Assembly: GCF_008271745.1 (NCBI RefSeq)
Contig: NZ_VKKZ01000022.1
Span: forward strand, 372,001-436,000
Direction: 5' to 3'
DNA length: 64,000 bases
Source of the DNA: Rufibacter glacialis
GTDB taxonomy: Bacteria; Bacteroidota; Bacteroidia; Cytophagales; Hymenobacteraceae
The translations under genes were made by a program, and so were the position numbers. Position 1 is the stretch's first letter; every line of letters begins with the position of its first letter. A model generated the notes under the pieces. The model ran no database searches and was not told the origin of the DNA. It saw only the letters and a program-made list of their open reading frames with translations. Shown here one piece after another: positions 8,732-18,336 of this stretch.

Positions 8732-9333
8732 AACTAAGACCTTTAGATGGATTGGAAAAGGTCAGCGAAAGCAGTATATCAAATAAATCCCTCTCCCAAT
8801 ACACCTCTAAAAATCCACTTCTATGGCAAATAAAATTGGAACAGAGGCTGCAGAGATGGCGATTTAACATTGGTAGGAAGGCCAGGGACGCCGGTCCCGG
8901 TAGCTGCGTTCAGCCTTAATTTAATAACCAATAGGAAAATCAGGTATACTCAGGTATATATCTATATATCGCATCTAGCTGATAGACGATAATTAGTGGT
9001 TAAGTATAAGATTTTTAATTTTTCAGGAATCGGTATTGAGATTGGCTACCGTCAGGTTTGAGCTCGGGTTCTAGTTTAGCTCATGACCTGGATGTACCCG
9101 TTTTTAATGGAGGATAAAAATTTTCTTTTGGGGAATTCTGAAAGAATACAAACAAAAGAAACACTCTGCTCTTACCAAGTGTTTGAGTGATGATTGGTTA
9201 TTGTGATTTTTGGCACCTTCTACTGGATATACTCCTCTAAAGCATAATCAACCGTTGTTGTCATCTAGAAATATGTTCTAACCTTCTAGGTGACTTCATT
9301 TCTAATTGTCACTTCATGTTTATAAACTTCAGA
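8732..9333. other. Intergenic region without a gene
   Basis: No coding frame or RNA gene found in 600 bases. There is a short AT stretch with repeated CAGGTATA near 8942 and a small GC hairpin near 8890 that could be a weak terminator for the preceding cluster. Confidence 0.45.
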
Positions 9334-10443
9334 ATGAATAAAAAATATAGCTTAAGCCTTGTTGTTACCGTCGTTCTCCTTGCTTTAGGTGGAACTGGTT
9401 GTTATGTGAATAATCAAATTGGCAAATTAAAGTCTAGTGACGAACGTTTAGGAGCATATTCCAAACATGCCTATTATTCACCTGAAAAAAATGAATTTGT
9501 AAGCCCAAAGGAGATCGTGTATTATGAAGAGAAGGTAACTGGGGGTAAATCTGGGTTCTGGAGGTTCTTCACAAAATCTCCCAATGCCCCAGTGTATGAA
9601 CTCCCGAGACAGGTACTAACAAAAAAGGACTTTTCGGGAGTACCCTCTCCGTTTGCCGCGTATTGGCTGGGGCATTCCACTGCTATCATTGAGCTGGACG
9701 GGAAACGTATTTTGATAGACCCAGTGTTCGAGAACGCGGGTCCTTTACCTATGATTGCCAAAAGAATGAGTGTCTCTCCTTTGCATCGGGAAGAACTCCC
9801 AGCGGTTGATATTGTCATCATCACCCATGACCACTATGACCATCTGGAAACCGAGACCATGAAGTTTTTAGCAGATAAAAACATACAGTTCATCGTGCCG
9901 CTGGCCGTAGGAGCCAGATTGCAGGGTTGGGGTGTTCCGAAGGATAAGATTGCCGAGCTGGCCTGGCATCAATCTGTCACCCATGGTTCACTGAAGATAA
10001 CCGCTGCCCCTACGGTGCACTACTCTGGAAGAAGCTATAATGACAGAAACAAAACGCTGTGGGCTTCCTATGTAATCAAAGGCAAAGAGAAGAATCTGTA
10101 CTGGAGCGGCGATACGGGATACGGCGAGCATTTCAAGGAGATCGGTAGCAAGTACGGTCCCTTTGACCTAGCTTTTATGGAGATAGATGCATGGAACAAC
10201 GGGTGGCCCAATACCCACCTTTTTCCAGAGCAGGTAGTCAAAGCCACCCGTGAGGTAGACGCTAAGCTCTTGTTCCCTATCCATTTTTCGACCTTTGATC
10301 TGGCGTTACATGCTTGGGATGAGTCAATCAACATGGTTGCTGAATTGGCGGCACGAAACAACATAGGACTTGTGACACCCATCATGGGACAGAAAGTGGT
10401 GCCGGGGATAACCCCAACCGAAAAATGGTGGGTGCGCAAATAG
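9334..10443 (+). CDS. MBL-fold metallohydrolase lipoprotein (NAPE-PLD / UlaG-like)
   Basis: Metallo-beta-lactamase-fold hydrolase of about 369 residues. Starting at ATG 9334 gives a lipoprotein signal (MNKKYSLSLVVTVVLLALGGTGC); an in-frame ATG at 9316 adds six residues. The metal site is THDHYDHLE (about residues 163-171), preceded by WLGHSTAIIELDGKRILIDPVF, which is characteristic of the N-acyl-phosphatidylethanolamine phospholipase D-like branch. A later His is in YWSGDTGYGEHF and the last in LFPIHFSTFDLALH. Substrate in bacteria is not settled; possibly a phosphodiester or lipid. Confidence 0.88.
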   Translation: MNKKYSLSLVVTVVLLALGGTGCYVNNQIGKLKSSDERLGAYSKHAYYSPEKNEFVSPKEIVYYEEKVTGGKSGFWRFFTKSPNAPVYELPRQVLTKKDFSGVPSPFAAYWLGHSTAIIELDGKRILIDPVFENAGPLPMIAKRMSVSPLHREELPAVDIVIITHDHYDHLETETMKFLADKNIQFIVPLAVGARLQGWGVPKDKIAELAWHQSVTHGSLKITAAPTVHYSGRSYNDRNKTLWASYVIKGKEKNLYWSGDTGYGEHFKEIGSKYGPFDLAFMEIDAWNNGWPNTHLFPEQVVKATREVDAKLLFPIHFSTFDLALHAWDESINMVAELAARNNIGLVTPIMGQKVVPGITPTEKWWVRK

Positions 10444-11255
10444 ATACATCACATGGATAAAAGTCACCTATGGTTGCAAGGTGCCTGAGAACAGTATAAA
10501 GATGCTGGCAGACTTCCGGTAAAAATATAGATATTCAGGAAATCACACTTCAATATAATCCCTGCTTTAAATACTAGGTTCTTTGCATTTCTACTTAAGT
10601 TCTTTCGCTTCAAGTCTAGCAAATACCAGAAATTACGTCAGTTAAAAGGAAAGAACCATCTGTCAATACAATGACTTTTGAGCCGTGTAGCCCATCTTTA
10701 TTGTCAGTTGAGTGGTTTGTGCTGCTCTGTGCTTTCAAGCCTCACCAGTCCGCTAATCGTTAGCTTTCACCTGTCCCGTTAAACGGCAGTTTCCTGAGAC
10801 AGGGCAGGGGCTTCCGTTATCTGCCCTAATTGGCACATTGATTTCTCTTTTTGCCGTCTCATAAATCAAAGATCGCTTTTAAAAAATGAGATGGATAGGA
10901 GAGACTGCATCTAAAGATTCCCTAGATTCAATAAGGGCCTTCGCCTTAGCCGATGAGGGTGGAGAAAAGCCAGCTTCCTATTCTTCAATCTCCAGTTATC
11001 GATGCAGGGTATTTACTTATATATGCCGTTTACTAAATTATCGGTGGATTATATGATGTTCAGTCCTATGTTCAATTTACTTATATATGGATGGAACATG
11101 AGCAGAGGATTCATGTCAAAGCTGGATTGCAGAGGGAATAAGAGGTATTAAATGGACACTGGGTGCCGTGCTTTGACTAAAGGAAGGAACTAAGTTTTGC
11201 GGAATATAAGAACCATTGGTGCAGTGGAAACCTTAATTGGTGTCCGAAGTGAAAT
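10444..11255. other. Intergenic region without a gene
   Basis: About 810 bases with no convincing coding frame on either strand. A 15-base direct repeat, ATTTACTTATATATG, occurs at 11011-11025 and again near 11074. No function assigned. Confidence 0.45.
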
Positions 11256-11290
11256 AAAAAGGCCCCTCAGCGTTAACTGAGGGGCCTTTT
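11256..11290 (-). terminator. Terminator of tRNA-Glu
   Basis: Strong hairpin AAGGCCCCTCAG / CTGAGGGGCCTT with a six-base loop and A/T runs on both sides, immediately after the 3' end of the tRNA in its direction of transcription. Confidence 0.85.
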
Positions 11291-11292
11291 AG

Positions 11293-11364
11293 TAGTCCGT
11301 AGGGGAATCGAACCCCTGTTACCAGAATGAAAATCTGGTGTCCTAACCCCTAGACGAACGGACC
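11293..11364 (-). tRNA. tRNA-Glu (anticodon TTC)
   Basis: The reverse complement folds into a full cloverleaf: acceptor GGTCCGT / ACGGACT, anticodon arm CCAGA-TTTTCAT-TCTGG giving anticodon TTC, and T-arm AGGGG-TTCGATT-CCCCT. The discriminator is A and CCA is not encoded, as is usual in Bacteroidota. It is the only intact tRNA in the window. Confidence 0.96.
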
Positions 11365-11384
11365 ATCTTTCGGTTTTGATGGTG

Positions 11385-11415
11385 CAAATATAGCGGGGTG
11401 ATTTTGATTTGCAAA
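11385..11415 (-). promoter_or_regulatory. Promoter of tRNA-Glu
   Basis: On the minus strand TTTG (complement of 11412-11415), a 19-base spacer, then TATATTTG (complement of 11385-11392). This is an exact match to the Bacteroidota primary-sigma consensus TTTG-N19-TAnnTTTG, and it ends 20 bases before the tRNA 5' end. Confidence 0.8.
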
Positions 11416-11683
11416 ACCTAGGGCCAAAAAAAGTTCTGGTTTTAGGCCGTTTTCTAACCTTTTCCTTCAAGGGCTTGAAAATGAGGAAGAATAAATTAGA
11501 GCCATCCTGAAAGTTTTTTCAGTTCTTTCCCTGTTTTTCTGGAAACAGGCCAAAAACGAACTTAGGTTCACCCGTCAAAACCGGAAACGGAATGGTCTCT
11601 ATCGTCCATTAAGGAAAGCCAATATTCCAGAAGGCTTACCTTTGCAGTGCGCAAGACCATTTCTTCCATTTTAAGGAAGCCAC

Positions 11684-11720
11684 CGTTTAAGGCCCGTTTT
11701 CCTAAAACGCGCCCTAAACG
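11684..11720. repeat. Hairpin-family repeat (GTTTTAGGGC type)
   Basis: Seventeen-base arms around loop CCT with two mismatches, running from CGTTTAAGGCCCGTTTT to AAAACGCGCCCTAAACG. It belongs to the family of intergenic hairpins described in the findings. Confidence 0.6.
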
Positions 11721-11795
11721 GAGGTTCAAAAGGGAGGCTTTGCTAAAACCCTCCCAAGCGGTGGAAGGACTTTGGGAGGAACTTCCGGCAAGGTA

Positions 11796-13115
11796 TTACT
11801 TCAGCCCGGGCTGGTTTCCCAGTTGCTGAAGCGTATGTAGGTGCTGGGCCAGTTCAAACAAAACAGGATGGTCCAAGCCGCTTACCTGACGGGCTTCCCT
11901 TTCAGACAGGCCGGCCTCATAGGAGGTAAGGTACTTTTGGTAGCCACTGGTAAGCTGGCCAAAAAGAGTGTGGAGTTTCTTTTGGGATACCTCCGCTGGG
12001 TCTTTGTCCATGGCACCTTTGGGTAAAACCTCCTCCACCAGGTAAAACTCCTCCTGCATGATCTGGTGGGTACCGTCTTCGCCCAACACCAAGGGTTTAT
12101 ACACCTTGAACGTATGCTGGTCCACCAGCAGGGTGCAGCCGGTAGCGTCTTCCAGCATAACCACCACCGGGGTGTCAGAAGCAGCAGAAGAGGGGTTTTG
12201 AGGGGCCGGGGGAAGTACTTGCTGGTCGTGCCCCAGGTAATGGGTGAACAGGGCGTACAGGTCCTCAAACTCGAAACCCAGGGAAATCCTCTTGCGCACG
12301 GTTCCTGTGTGGAGCAGGCCATTCACGGTCACCGCCGTATCCTCGCCGTATACGATCTTCTCTATCTCTAGCGTGTCTGCCAGCAGGATGGACTCTGGGC
12401 AATAGGTAGAAGGATCTATGTTGTCTTCCTGGGGAAGGTCAATCTCTGGCAGGGCCGCTAGCTGGGCCAGTAGCTGGGCATCTTTGTCTTCCCTCTGGAA
12501 AAGGCTAGACACAAAAATGCTGTGCTCACTGCTGTCGCCTAAGGCCTGGAGCTGAAGGAGGTAGGTGTCCAGGAACTGGAGCTGCGGCTTCAGCTTTTTG
12601 TAAATCTTGGTTTTCCTGAAAGACTTGCGGTGGTTGTACAGCAGGGTGGCCACCTCTCCATAACAGTCCAATTCTTTCACTTTTTCCATTTCCTGCAGCA
12701 CTTGCTCAGGGGTAGCCCTGCTTTTGAGCAACATTTCCTCAAACAGAAAAATGGGATAATCATGGGTGGGTTGGCCAATCTCAGGCAGCACGTTGAAGGC
12801 GCTCAGTTTCTCGGTCTTGGCTTCCAATAACACCTCCAGGTCCGTTTTCACGGGCGCCATGAGGTGCTCGGTAGCGGCTTCTCTCAACTGCTGCTCGGTT
12901 TCCTCTATGGCTTCCTCAGAAAGGGGCACCGCCTCGGTGAGTTGCCAAAGGATCTGCAGGTGGGTGTGCGAAGGCGGCAGCCCGAACACCGACATGATGT
13001 CTTCCTCCAGTTCCACCACTGATTCAAACAGTTCCGTGTTTTCTTCGGGGCCGCCTTTCTCCTTTAAATCTTGGTAATAATGGTAATATGTCTTAAGTTT
13101 TTCGGTTACCTGCAT
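11796..13115 (-). CDS. Hypothetical acidic protein, 439 residues
   Basis: I do not recognise this protein. It is soluble and acidic, with no signal peptide or membrane segment. The N-terminal half is rich in helical, Glu/Leu-rich segments (KLKTYYHYYQDLKEK, EEDIMSVFGLPPSH, SEEAIEETEQQLREAATEH). The second half looks more beta-rich (VTVNGLLHTGTVRKRISLGFE, VVVMLEDATGCTLLVDQHT) and a helical tail ends it. Codon use matches the GC-rich neighbours and the long frame is uninterrupted, so it is a real gene. ATG at 13115 is the only good start. It stands alone. Confidence 0.75.
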   Translation of the reverse strand: MQVTEKLKTYYHYYQDLKEKGGPEENTELFESVVELEEDIMSVFGLPPSHTHLQILWQLTEAVPLSEEAIEETEQQLREAATEHLMAPVKTDLEVLLEAKTEKLSAFNVLPEIGQPTHDYPIFLFEEMLLKSRATPEQVLQEMEKVKELDCYGEVATLLYNHRKSFRKTKIYKKLKPQLQFLDTYLLQLQALGDSSEHSIFVSSLFQREDKDAQLLAQLAALPEIDLPQEDNIDPSTYCPESILLADTLEIEKIVYGEDTAVTVNGLLHTGTVRKRISLGFEFEDLYALFTHYLGHDQQVLPPAPQNPSSAASDTPVVVMLEDATGCTLLVDQHTFKVYKPLVLGEDGTHQIMQEEFYLVEEVLPKGAMDKDPAEVSQKKLHTLFGQLTSGYQKYLTSYEAGLSEREARQVSGLDHPVLFELAQHLHTLQQLGNQPGLK

Positions 13116-13519
13116 AGCCAGTTAGGTTCTTTCTATGGTTAAAAGAAGACGTTCCTTTGCTTTGGGCGCTCGCGCAAAGCAAAACCTAGTACTACCAGGC
13201 CGGCACAGAGGTGACAGCCTGGCAAGGGGAGGTACCAGTTATAACGGTCTGGCCACCGAAGCTTGTACGCAAAGCTTCCGGGCGAAGTCTTGTATTTTTA
13301 GGATAATTTGTAGCGGCCCCGCAAAAGCAGGGGCGTAGCGCGGGGTATTCAGGTCCCAACGGCGCCCGGTAAAGACCAAGGTTTACCGGCAGATGTTCCT
13401 ACCACCCTTTATCTTTGGCCCACATTTACTAAAAAGAGGTGGCAAACGCCTGATGAACGCCTGAGGATAAAACAAAGGGTGGCTTCTGGTAAGAAACCAG
13501 CGGCCCACATAGCAATAAC
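13116..13519. other. Divergent intergenic region
   Basis: No gene seen. It holds the probable promoter of the 13520 gene (13410-13417) and a short hairpin with GCGCCCGGTAAA near 13364. Confidence 0.45.
13410..13417 (+). promoter_or_regulatory. Candidate -7 promoter element
   Basis: TATCTTTG, an exact TAnnTTTG match, about 100 bases before the start of the inosine/xanthosine triphosphatase gene. No clear -33 box. Confidence 0.4.
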
Positions 13520-14065
13520 ATGGACACAAAAGAAAAAAGCGTGGTGGTTTCTTCCACCAACCCGGTGAAAGTACAAGCCGCCCTTTCCGGATTTGAGCGC
13601 ATGATGCCGAGCCAGGCGTTTACGGTGACGGGGATTTCTGTTCCTTCAGAGGTGGCAGACCAACCCATGACAGAGGAAGAGACACTGCAGGGAGCCTTGA
13701 ACCGGGTCCAGAATGCCCGCGTAGCACACCCTTCCGCCGATTATTGGGTGGGGATTGAGGGAGGCGTAGAGGTGGTGCAAGGGGAATTAGCTACGTTTGC
13801 CTGGGTGGTCATCGCGGGCCAGAGTATCGAGGGAAAAGCCCGGTCCGGCACGTTTTTCCTGCCTCCGGCCGTAGCCGAGCTGGTGCAGCAGGGCCTGGAG
13901 CTGGGCAGTGCCAATGACCAGATCTTCCGGCAGTTGAACTCCAAGCAGAAGGGCGGGGCCATAGGCATCCTCTCCAACGGTGCCCTCACCAGAAAAGAGC
14001 TGTATGAGCAGGCCGTGGTGCTGGCGCTGCTTCCTTTCTTGCAAGAAGAGTTGTATGCCCGCTAA
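13520..14065 (+). CDS. yjjX: Inosine/xanthosine triphosphatase (YjjX/DUF84 family)
   Basis: House-cleaning nucleotidase of 181 residues that hydrolyses ITP and XTP so deaminated purines are not incorporated into nucleic acid. Recognised by the N-terminal SSTNPVKVQAALSGF nucleotide-binding strand and loop, the SEVADQPMTEEETLQGALNRV segment, YWVGIEGGVE, and the C-terminal GAIGILSNGALTRKELYEQAV. Full length for the family. Cytoplasmic. Convergent with kptA; no operon partner. Confidence 0.93.
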   Translation: MDTKEKSVVVSSTNPVKVQAALSGFERMMPSQAFTVTGISVPSEVADQPMTEEETLQGALNRVQNARVAHPSADYWVGIEGGVEVVQGELATFAWVVIAGQSIEGKARSGTFFLPPAVAELVQQGLELGSANDQIFRQLNSKQKGGAIGILSNGALTRKELYEQAVVLALLPFLQEELYAR

Positions 14066-14195
14066 TCTTTGTATTGCCTACCCTTTTTGAAAATTACGGT
14101 GAAAACACCCCTCTTAGCGAATGTCCTGATAAGGGTGCTTGGTTGTTTCGCGGCTGTTTTGAACAAACAAGGAGAAAAACCATTGGCCGGATAAG

Positions 14196-14750
14196 CTAAG
14201 GAAGAGCAAGACCGGTATGTGTTTTCAAGTAGACGGGGGCCACAAAGTGGGTGAGCCAGACGTGGTTTTCAGAAAGGAAAAAGTCAACGCCGTCTTGGTG
14301 CATCTGTCCGCTTTCCACTAGAAAAACAACGGGTTTTCCGTGCCGGGCGCCTACTTTCATGGCCGTTTCAACCTCCGCGGAAAGGTGCACGTACTGCCGG
14401 TTCTGTTTTTTAAGGCCTTCTTGCTGAATGGCGGCGGCGAACCGCTGCGCCGTGCCGTGGTACAGGACGGGTGGTGGCGCGAGGGGCTGTAATTTCAGGT
14501 CTACTGCCAGAGAATGCCCTTGGCTGGCCCTGATCAGGGTCTGGTCTTGATTGAAAGAGAACCGTTGTTTGTCATTGGTGGCTACTACTTCCTTAAGTTT
14601 CTCCAGGGTAATGCCTTTTCCCCTGGCCTGCATTTTCTGCAACAGAACCTCCACGTTGGTCCAGCCTTCCGGGTCCAGTACTATGCCCAAGGCTTCCGGT
14701 TTGTGCCGCAAGACCAAACTAAGGAATTTACTGATGTCTTTGTCTTTCAT
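14196..14750 (-). CDS. kptA: RNA 2'-phosphotransferase (Tpt1/KptA)
   Basis: Transfers an RNA internal 2'-phosphate to NAD+, forming ADP-ribose 1'',2''-cyclic phosphate. 184 residues from the ATG at 14750, which has AAAGG just upstream; the frame continues to 14810 but those residues precede the conserved start MKDKDISKFLSLVLRHKPE. Family landmarks: LRHKPEALGIVLDPEGW, LYHGTAQRF (NAD-binding His), QYVHLSAEVETAMKVGARHGKPVVF and FFLSENHVWLTHFVAPVY. Eukaryotic Tpt1 finishes tRNA splicing; the bacterial substrate is uncertain. Confidence 0.94.
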   Translation of the reverse strand: MKDKDISKFLSLVLRHKPEALGIVLDPEGWTNVEVLLQKMQARGKGITLEKLKEVVATNDKQRFSFNQDQTLIRASQGHSLAVDLKLQPLAPPPVLYHGTAQRFAAAIQQEGLKKQNRQYVHLSAEVETAMKVGARHGKPVVFLVESGQMHQDGVDFFLSENHVWLTHFVAPVYLKTHTGLALP

Positions 14751-14831
14751 GCCTTTCAAATGTGTCCTGATGGCAGATGGATTATACCGATTTTGATATG
14801 GTAATAACAACCCATTGAAACTATACCCATT

Positions 14832-14918
14832 GGCATTCTGGAAGGATCTTGTGGACGAACTAGAAAGGCTCTTTTAAACCGTTCTTACCGTTCGCTCCCA
14901 AGAACCTTTCAGAATGAC
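14832..14918. repeat. 87-bp palindromic repeat, copy 1
   Basis: Inverted-repeat element with outer arms of about 20 bp (CATTCTGGAAGGATCTTG and its near complement) and inner arms ACGAAC / GTTCGCT. It is the most degraded of three copies (others at 22996 and 23335). Confidence 0.75.
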
Positions 14919-15065
14919 AGAGAAACAGAGTAGGAGTATATTTGTCTCTTTGAAATAGGGAAAGAGTAGGCTTTTCTAATGATTTTTCAGAAAAGAAGCT
15001 GAAACAAGTGCGGTCAGCTAATCTTCAAACTTGCATTCTCCAAACTGGATGTACGAAAACCTCCT

Positions 15066-15104
15066 AAAAAGTAAAAGCCCGGTATGACCGGGCTTTTACT
15101 TTTT
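15066..15104. terminator. Strong terminator after the tricorn-like gene
   Basis: Perfect hairpin with arms AAAAAGTAAAAGCCCGGT and complement around a three-base centre, T-run on either side; ends the minus-strand gene at 15112. Confidence 0.88.
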
Positions 15105-15111
15105 AGAGAGA

Positions 15112-18100
15112 TTACTTTATTTCCTTCAGAAGCTCTTGCACGGCTACTTCCAGTTGTTGGTCTTTGCCTTTGCTGACCAGGTGGTACTCGTTCATCACTT
15201 TCACGTCTGGTTCGGTCTGAAGGTTCTCCAGGTAGCGGTTCTGCACGTCTTTCACGCCCAGCGGCGGCACGCCCCATCTAATGCTGTTGTCTTGGAGGCT
15301 TTCCCAGCCGGCGAAGGTACAGGTGCCCGGCACCGGCATACCCACCAATTTACCCAGTTTCAGGTCTTGGTAGCTGAACGCGAAGCAGTGGCCGTCTGAA
15401 TAGTTGGCTTCGTTGGCCAGGGCAATGGAAGGCTTGTTCCAGCGGAAAGACGGTTCCATGCCCACCGACCGGTTGTCGGTGGTGTAGCTCAGGAACATTT
15501 TGCCACTCAGGAACATGGCCAGATCCGCTACCAGGTCACCCCCGGCGTTGTTGCGCGAATCCACTACCATGCCTTTCCGGTTCGCATATTTACCCATTAC
15601 TTCCTCATAGACGGTGCGGTAGCTGGGGTCGCTCATGTTGGGAATATGCACGTAGCCCAGTTGCCCGTTGCTGAGGCGGTCTACTTCCTCGGCGTTGCGG
15701 CGCACCCAACGCTTGTAAAGAAGCGCATTCTCTTCGCCCGCCGAAATAGGCTTCACGGTGATTTCGCGGCGTTTTTTGAATTTAGGGTCGAAAACGGTGA
15801 GTAGCACATTCTTGCCGGCTTTCCGGTTCATGAACTGCGCGTAGTCTTTCTCGGGAGTTAAGGTTTCGCCATCGATTTTCTCAATGATCATGCCCGCCGT
15901 CACGTCCAGGCCAGCTTTCTGGAGCGGACCTTCCAGGAGAACTTCGTCTATCTTGAGGCCGTTGCCGGTAAAGTTCTGGTCGTAGAAAACACCTAAGGAA
16001 GCCGTGGCATCGGCGTTTGCCGGCACATTGGAGAAGCTAGCCCCGGAGTGCGACACGTTCAATTCGCCCAGCAACTCGCTCAGCAGCTCAGTGAATTCAT
16101 AGTTGTTGCTGATGTGGGGCAGGTACTTCTCGTAGTCGGGCTTCAGTTCCTCCCACTTGGCGCCGTGGAAGCCGGCGGTGTAGAAGGTCTTCTGGGTGCG
16201 GCGCCACACGTGCTCTAGCATAAAGGCGCGTTCTGCGGCCACGTTCAGGTTCATGTCGCCGCTGATGGCCACGTTCTCCTGCTTGTTGGCGGCGGGGTCT
16301 AATTTAATCACCCGGCCATCGGCGAGCAGGAAGATGTTCTTCAGGTCTTTGTCCCACTCCATGGAGGCACGGTTGGCGTTGAGGGTCACGGCCATCTTAG
16401 TTTCCTTGGTGCGCAAATTCGTGCTCCAGAGGTTGAAGCCTTTCTCAAAGCGGGCCAGGTAATAAAGCGTCTCGCCGTCTTTAGACACCAGCGCATCGGC
16501 CAGGTTAGAGGAATGCAGGGTAAGGCGTGCCTTGCGGGTTTTCAGGCCTTCCCAGTCAATGGGGAGTGCCTCGTCTTCTTTTTTCTTCTTCTTGTCTTTC
16601 TCCTTTTCTTTGGCGGCTTTCTCTTCCTGCTCTTTGATCAGGGCATAGTCTTCTTTGCTCAGCCTGAATTTGTCATAGGCATCCTGCGTCAGGAACATGG
16701 CGAATACATCTGACTGGGCCCCCCCGCTGTTGGCCTGGGAGCGCATGCCTTCGCGGGTGCTTTGCCAGATGAGCATCTTGCCGTTCAGCATCCATTGCGG
16801 CTCAGAATCCTGGTAGCCGCTCTCGGTGAGGTTGATTTTCTTTCCTTTTCCGTCAGCAGAGATGATGCCCACCTCGCCGTTCCAGTAGCCGGGCTCCGAG
16901 AACTCAAACGAGATCCACTTGCTGTCTGGGCTCCAGGTGAAGTACAGGTCATTGTCGCGCATGGAGAACAGTTCATTGGTGGTGAGCAGGGTGCGCACCT
17001 TCTTGTCTTTGAGGTTGTACACCTTCAACGTCATGCGGTCTTCCACAAAGCCAACCTCTTTGCCGTCAGGCGAGAACTGGGGTTGGTAGTTCTCTTTGTC
17101 ATTGTCAATGAGGGCGGTTTCTTTGAGCAGGGTGGAGGCATAGAAATAAGGTTCGCCTTCCCGCTCCATCTGGGTCTGGTAGATTTTCCAGCCTTTGCCG
17201 CGCTCACTGGAGTAGAGCAGGGTCTTGCCGTCTGGCGAGAAGCTCACGCTGCGTTCCTGCTCTGGCGTGTTGGTGATGCGCTTGGTAGCGGTGCCTTCCA
17301 CGGCAGAAACAAACACCTCACCGCGGTAAATAAAAGCGATTTCCTTGCCGTTAGGCGAAACCGCCAAATCCTGCACGCCCGCACCAGCCACGGGCACGAT
17401 GCGCTCGTTGTTGGTCCTGCCCTCGGTGGCCAGCACGATGTTCACCTTCTGCGGCGTGCCGTTCGGCTGCATGGTGTACACGTCCCCGTCAAATCCGAAA
17501 CACAAGACCCCGTTGTTGGCCGCGGTCAGAAAGCGGACTGGGTGTTTGGTGAACTTGGTGAGTTGGGTGGAAGGGCCGGGTTTGTCAGCGGCCATGCGGT
17601 GTACGTTGAACGAGCCGCTCTCCTCGCTTAAATAATAGATGGTTTTGTCATTGTTGGCAAAAACCGGGGTACGGTCTTCGCCGGCGTAGGTGGTGAGTTT
17701 GGTGTGTTGGCCGGTTTTGGTGTCATAGCGCCACAGGTCCCGGGCCACCGAAGACACGTGGTGTTTCCGCCACTGGTTCTCGCCGCCTTTTTTATCCTGG
17801 TACAGGATCACCTGGCCGTCTTTGCTCAGTTTTACTTCCTCTGCCGGAGTGGTCAGCACTTGCTGCACCCGTCCGCCGGCCAAAGCTACCTTGTACAGCT
17901 CGGGCTGCGCAAAGGTGGGGAATTGGCGGTTAGAGGCCATGTCTAGCCGGGTAGACCCGAAGTAGACCGTCTTGTTGTCGGGGCTGATCTCATAGGGGTA
18001 CTCGTTGGACGAGTGGAAGGTCATGCGCTGGGCCTCGCCGCCGGTGGCAGGCATCTGGAACAAATCAAAGTTGCCGTACCGGTCAGAGGCAAACACAATG

Positions 18101-18336
18101 GTTTTGCCGTCTTTGCTCCAAACGGGCATGAAATCATGGGCCTCGTGCGCCGTGAGCGGAATAGCCGTGCCACCGCTGGCCGGTACCCGGAACAAGTCGC
18201 CTTTGTAGGTGAAGACAATGGTTTGCCCGTCGGGCGAAATAGAAGAATAGCGCAGCCACGATGGCGCGTTCTGGGCATTGGCCGCCCCAAGAGAGCCAGC
18301 CACTAATGCCCCGGCAAAAAACAGTTTCCTTAACAT
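15112..18336 (-). CDS. Tricorn-like S41 family protease with WD40-like and PDZ domains
   Basis: Periplasmic protease of 1074 residues with signal peptide ending SLGAANAQ. Residues about 25-560 form two beta-propellers of TolB/PD40 repeats (ISPDGQTIVFTYKGDLFRV, SPDGKTLLYSSERGKGWK, WSPDSKWISF). A charged Lys/Glu linker follows near 590-615, then the tricorn C1 helical domain, a PDZ domain (LGVFYDQNFTGNGLKIDEV, GLDVTAGMIIEKIDGE) and the S41 protease core with GQLGYVHIPNMSD and SRNNAGGD. The probable nucleophile is the Ser in NYSDGHCF. It probably degrades peptides in the periplasm. Monocistronic, with its own terminator. Confidence 0.92.
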   Translation of the reverse strand: MLRKLFFAGALVAGSLGAANAQNAPSWLRYSSISPDGQTIVFTYKGDLFRVPASGGTAIPLTAHEAHDFMPVWSKDGKTIVFASDRYGNFDLFQMPATGGEAQRMTFHSSNEYPYEISPDNKTVYFGSTRLDMASNRQFPTFAQPELYKVALAGGRVQQVLTTPAEEVKLSKDGQVILYQDKKGGENQWRKHHVSSVARDLWRYDTKTGQHTKLTTYAGEDRTPVFANNDKTIYYLSEESGSFNVHRMAADKPGPSTQLTKFTKHPVRFLTAANNGVLCFGFDGDVYTMQPNGTPQKVNIVLATEGRTNNERIVPVAGAGVQDLAVSPNGKEIAFIYRGEVFVSAVEGTATKRITNTPEQERSVSFSPDGKTLLYSSERGKGWKIYQTQMEREGEPYFYASTLLKETALIDNDKENYQPQFSPDGKEVGFVEDRMTLKVYNLKDKKVRTLLTTNELFSMRDNDLYFTWSPDSKWISFEFSEPGYWNGEVGIISADGKGKKINLTESGYQDSEPQWMLNGKMLIWQSTREGMRSQANSGGAQSDVFAMFLTQDAYDKFRLSKEDYALIKEQEEKAAKEKEKDKKKKKEDEALPIDWEGLKTRKARLTLHSSNLADALVSKDGETLYYLARFEKGFNLWSTNLRTKETKMAVTLNANRASMEWDKDLKNIFLLADGRVIKLDPAANKQENVAISGDMNLNVAAERAFMLEHVWRRTQKTFYTAGFHGAKWEELKPDYEKYLPHISNNYEFTELLSELLGELNVSHSGASFSNVPANADATASLGVFYDQNFTGNGLKIDEVLLEGPLQKAGLDVTAGMIIEKIDGETLTPEKDYAQFMNRKAGKNVLLTVFDPKFKKRREITVKPISAGEENALLYKRWVRRNAEEVDRLSNGQLGYVHIPNMSDPSYRTVYEEVMGKYANRKGMVVDSRNNAGGDLVADLAMFLSGKMFLSYTTDNRSVGMEPSFRWNKPSIALANEANYSDGHCFAFSYQDLKLGKLVGMPVPGTCTFAGWESLQDNSIRWGVPPLGVKDVQNRYLENLQTEPDVKVMNEYHLVSKGKDQQLEVAVQELLKEIK

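Noticed and set aside
11647-11829. 60-codon frame preceded by a TACCTTTG box
   Set aside because: Begins with GTG, is mostly basic residues, and its DNA is largely the hairpin repeat at 11684; the -7 match has no -33 partner.
16762-17631. 289-codon plus-strand frame opposite the tricorn-like protease
   Set aside because: Lies wholly inside the beta-propeller coding region of the real gene, with no recognisable domain.
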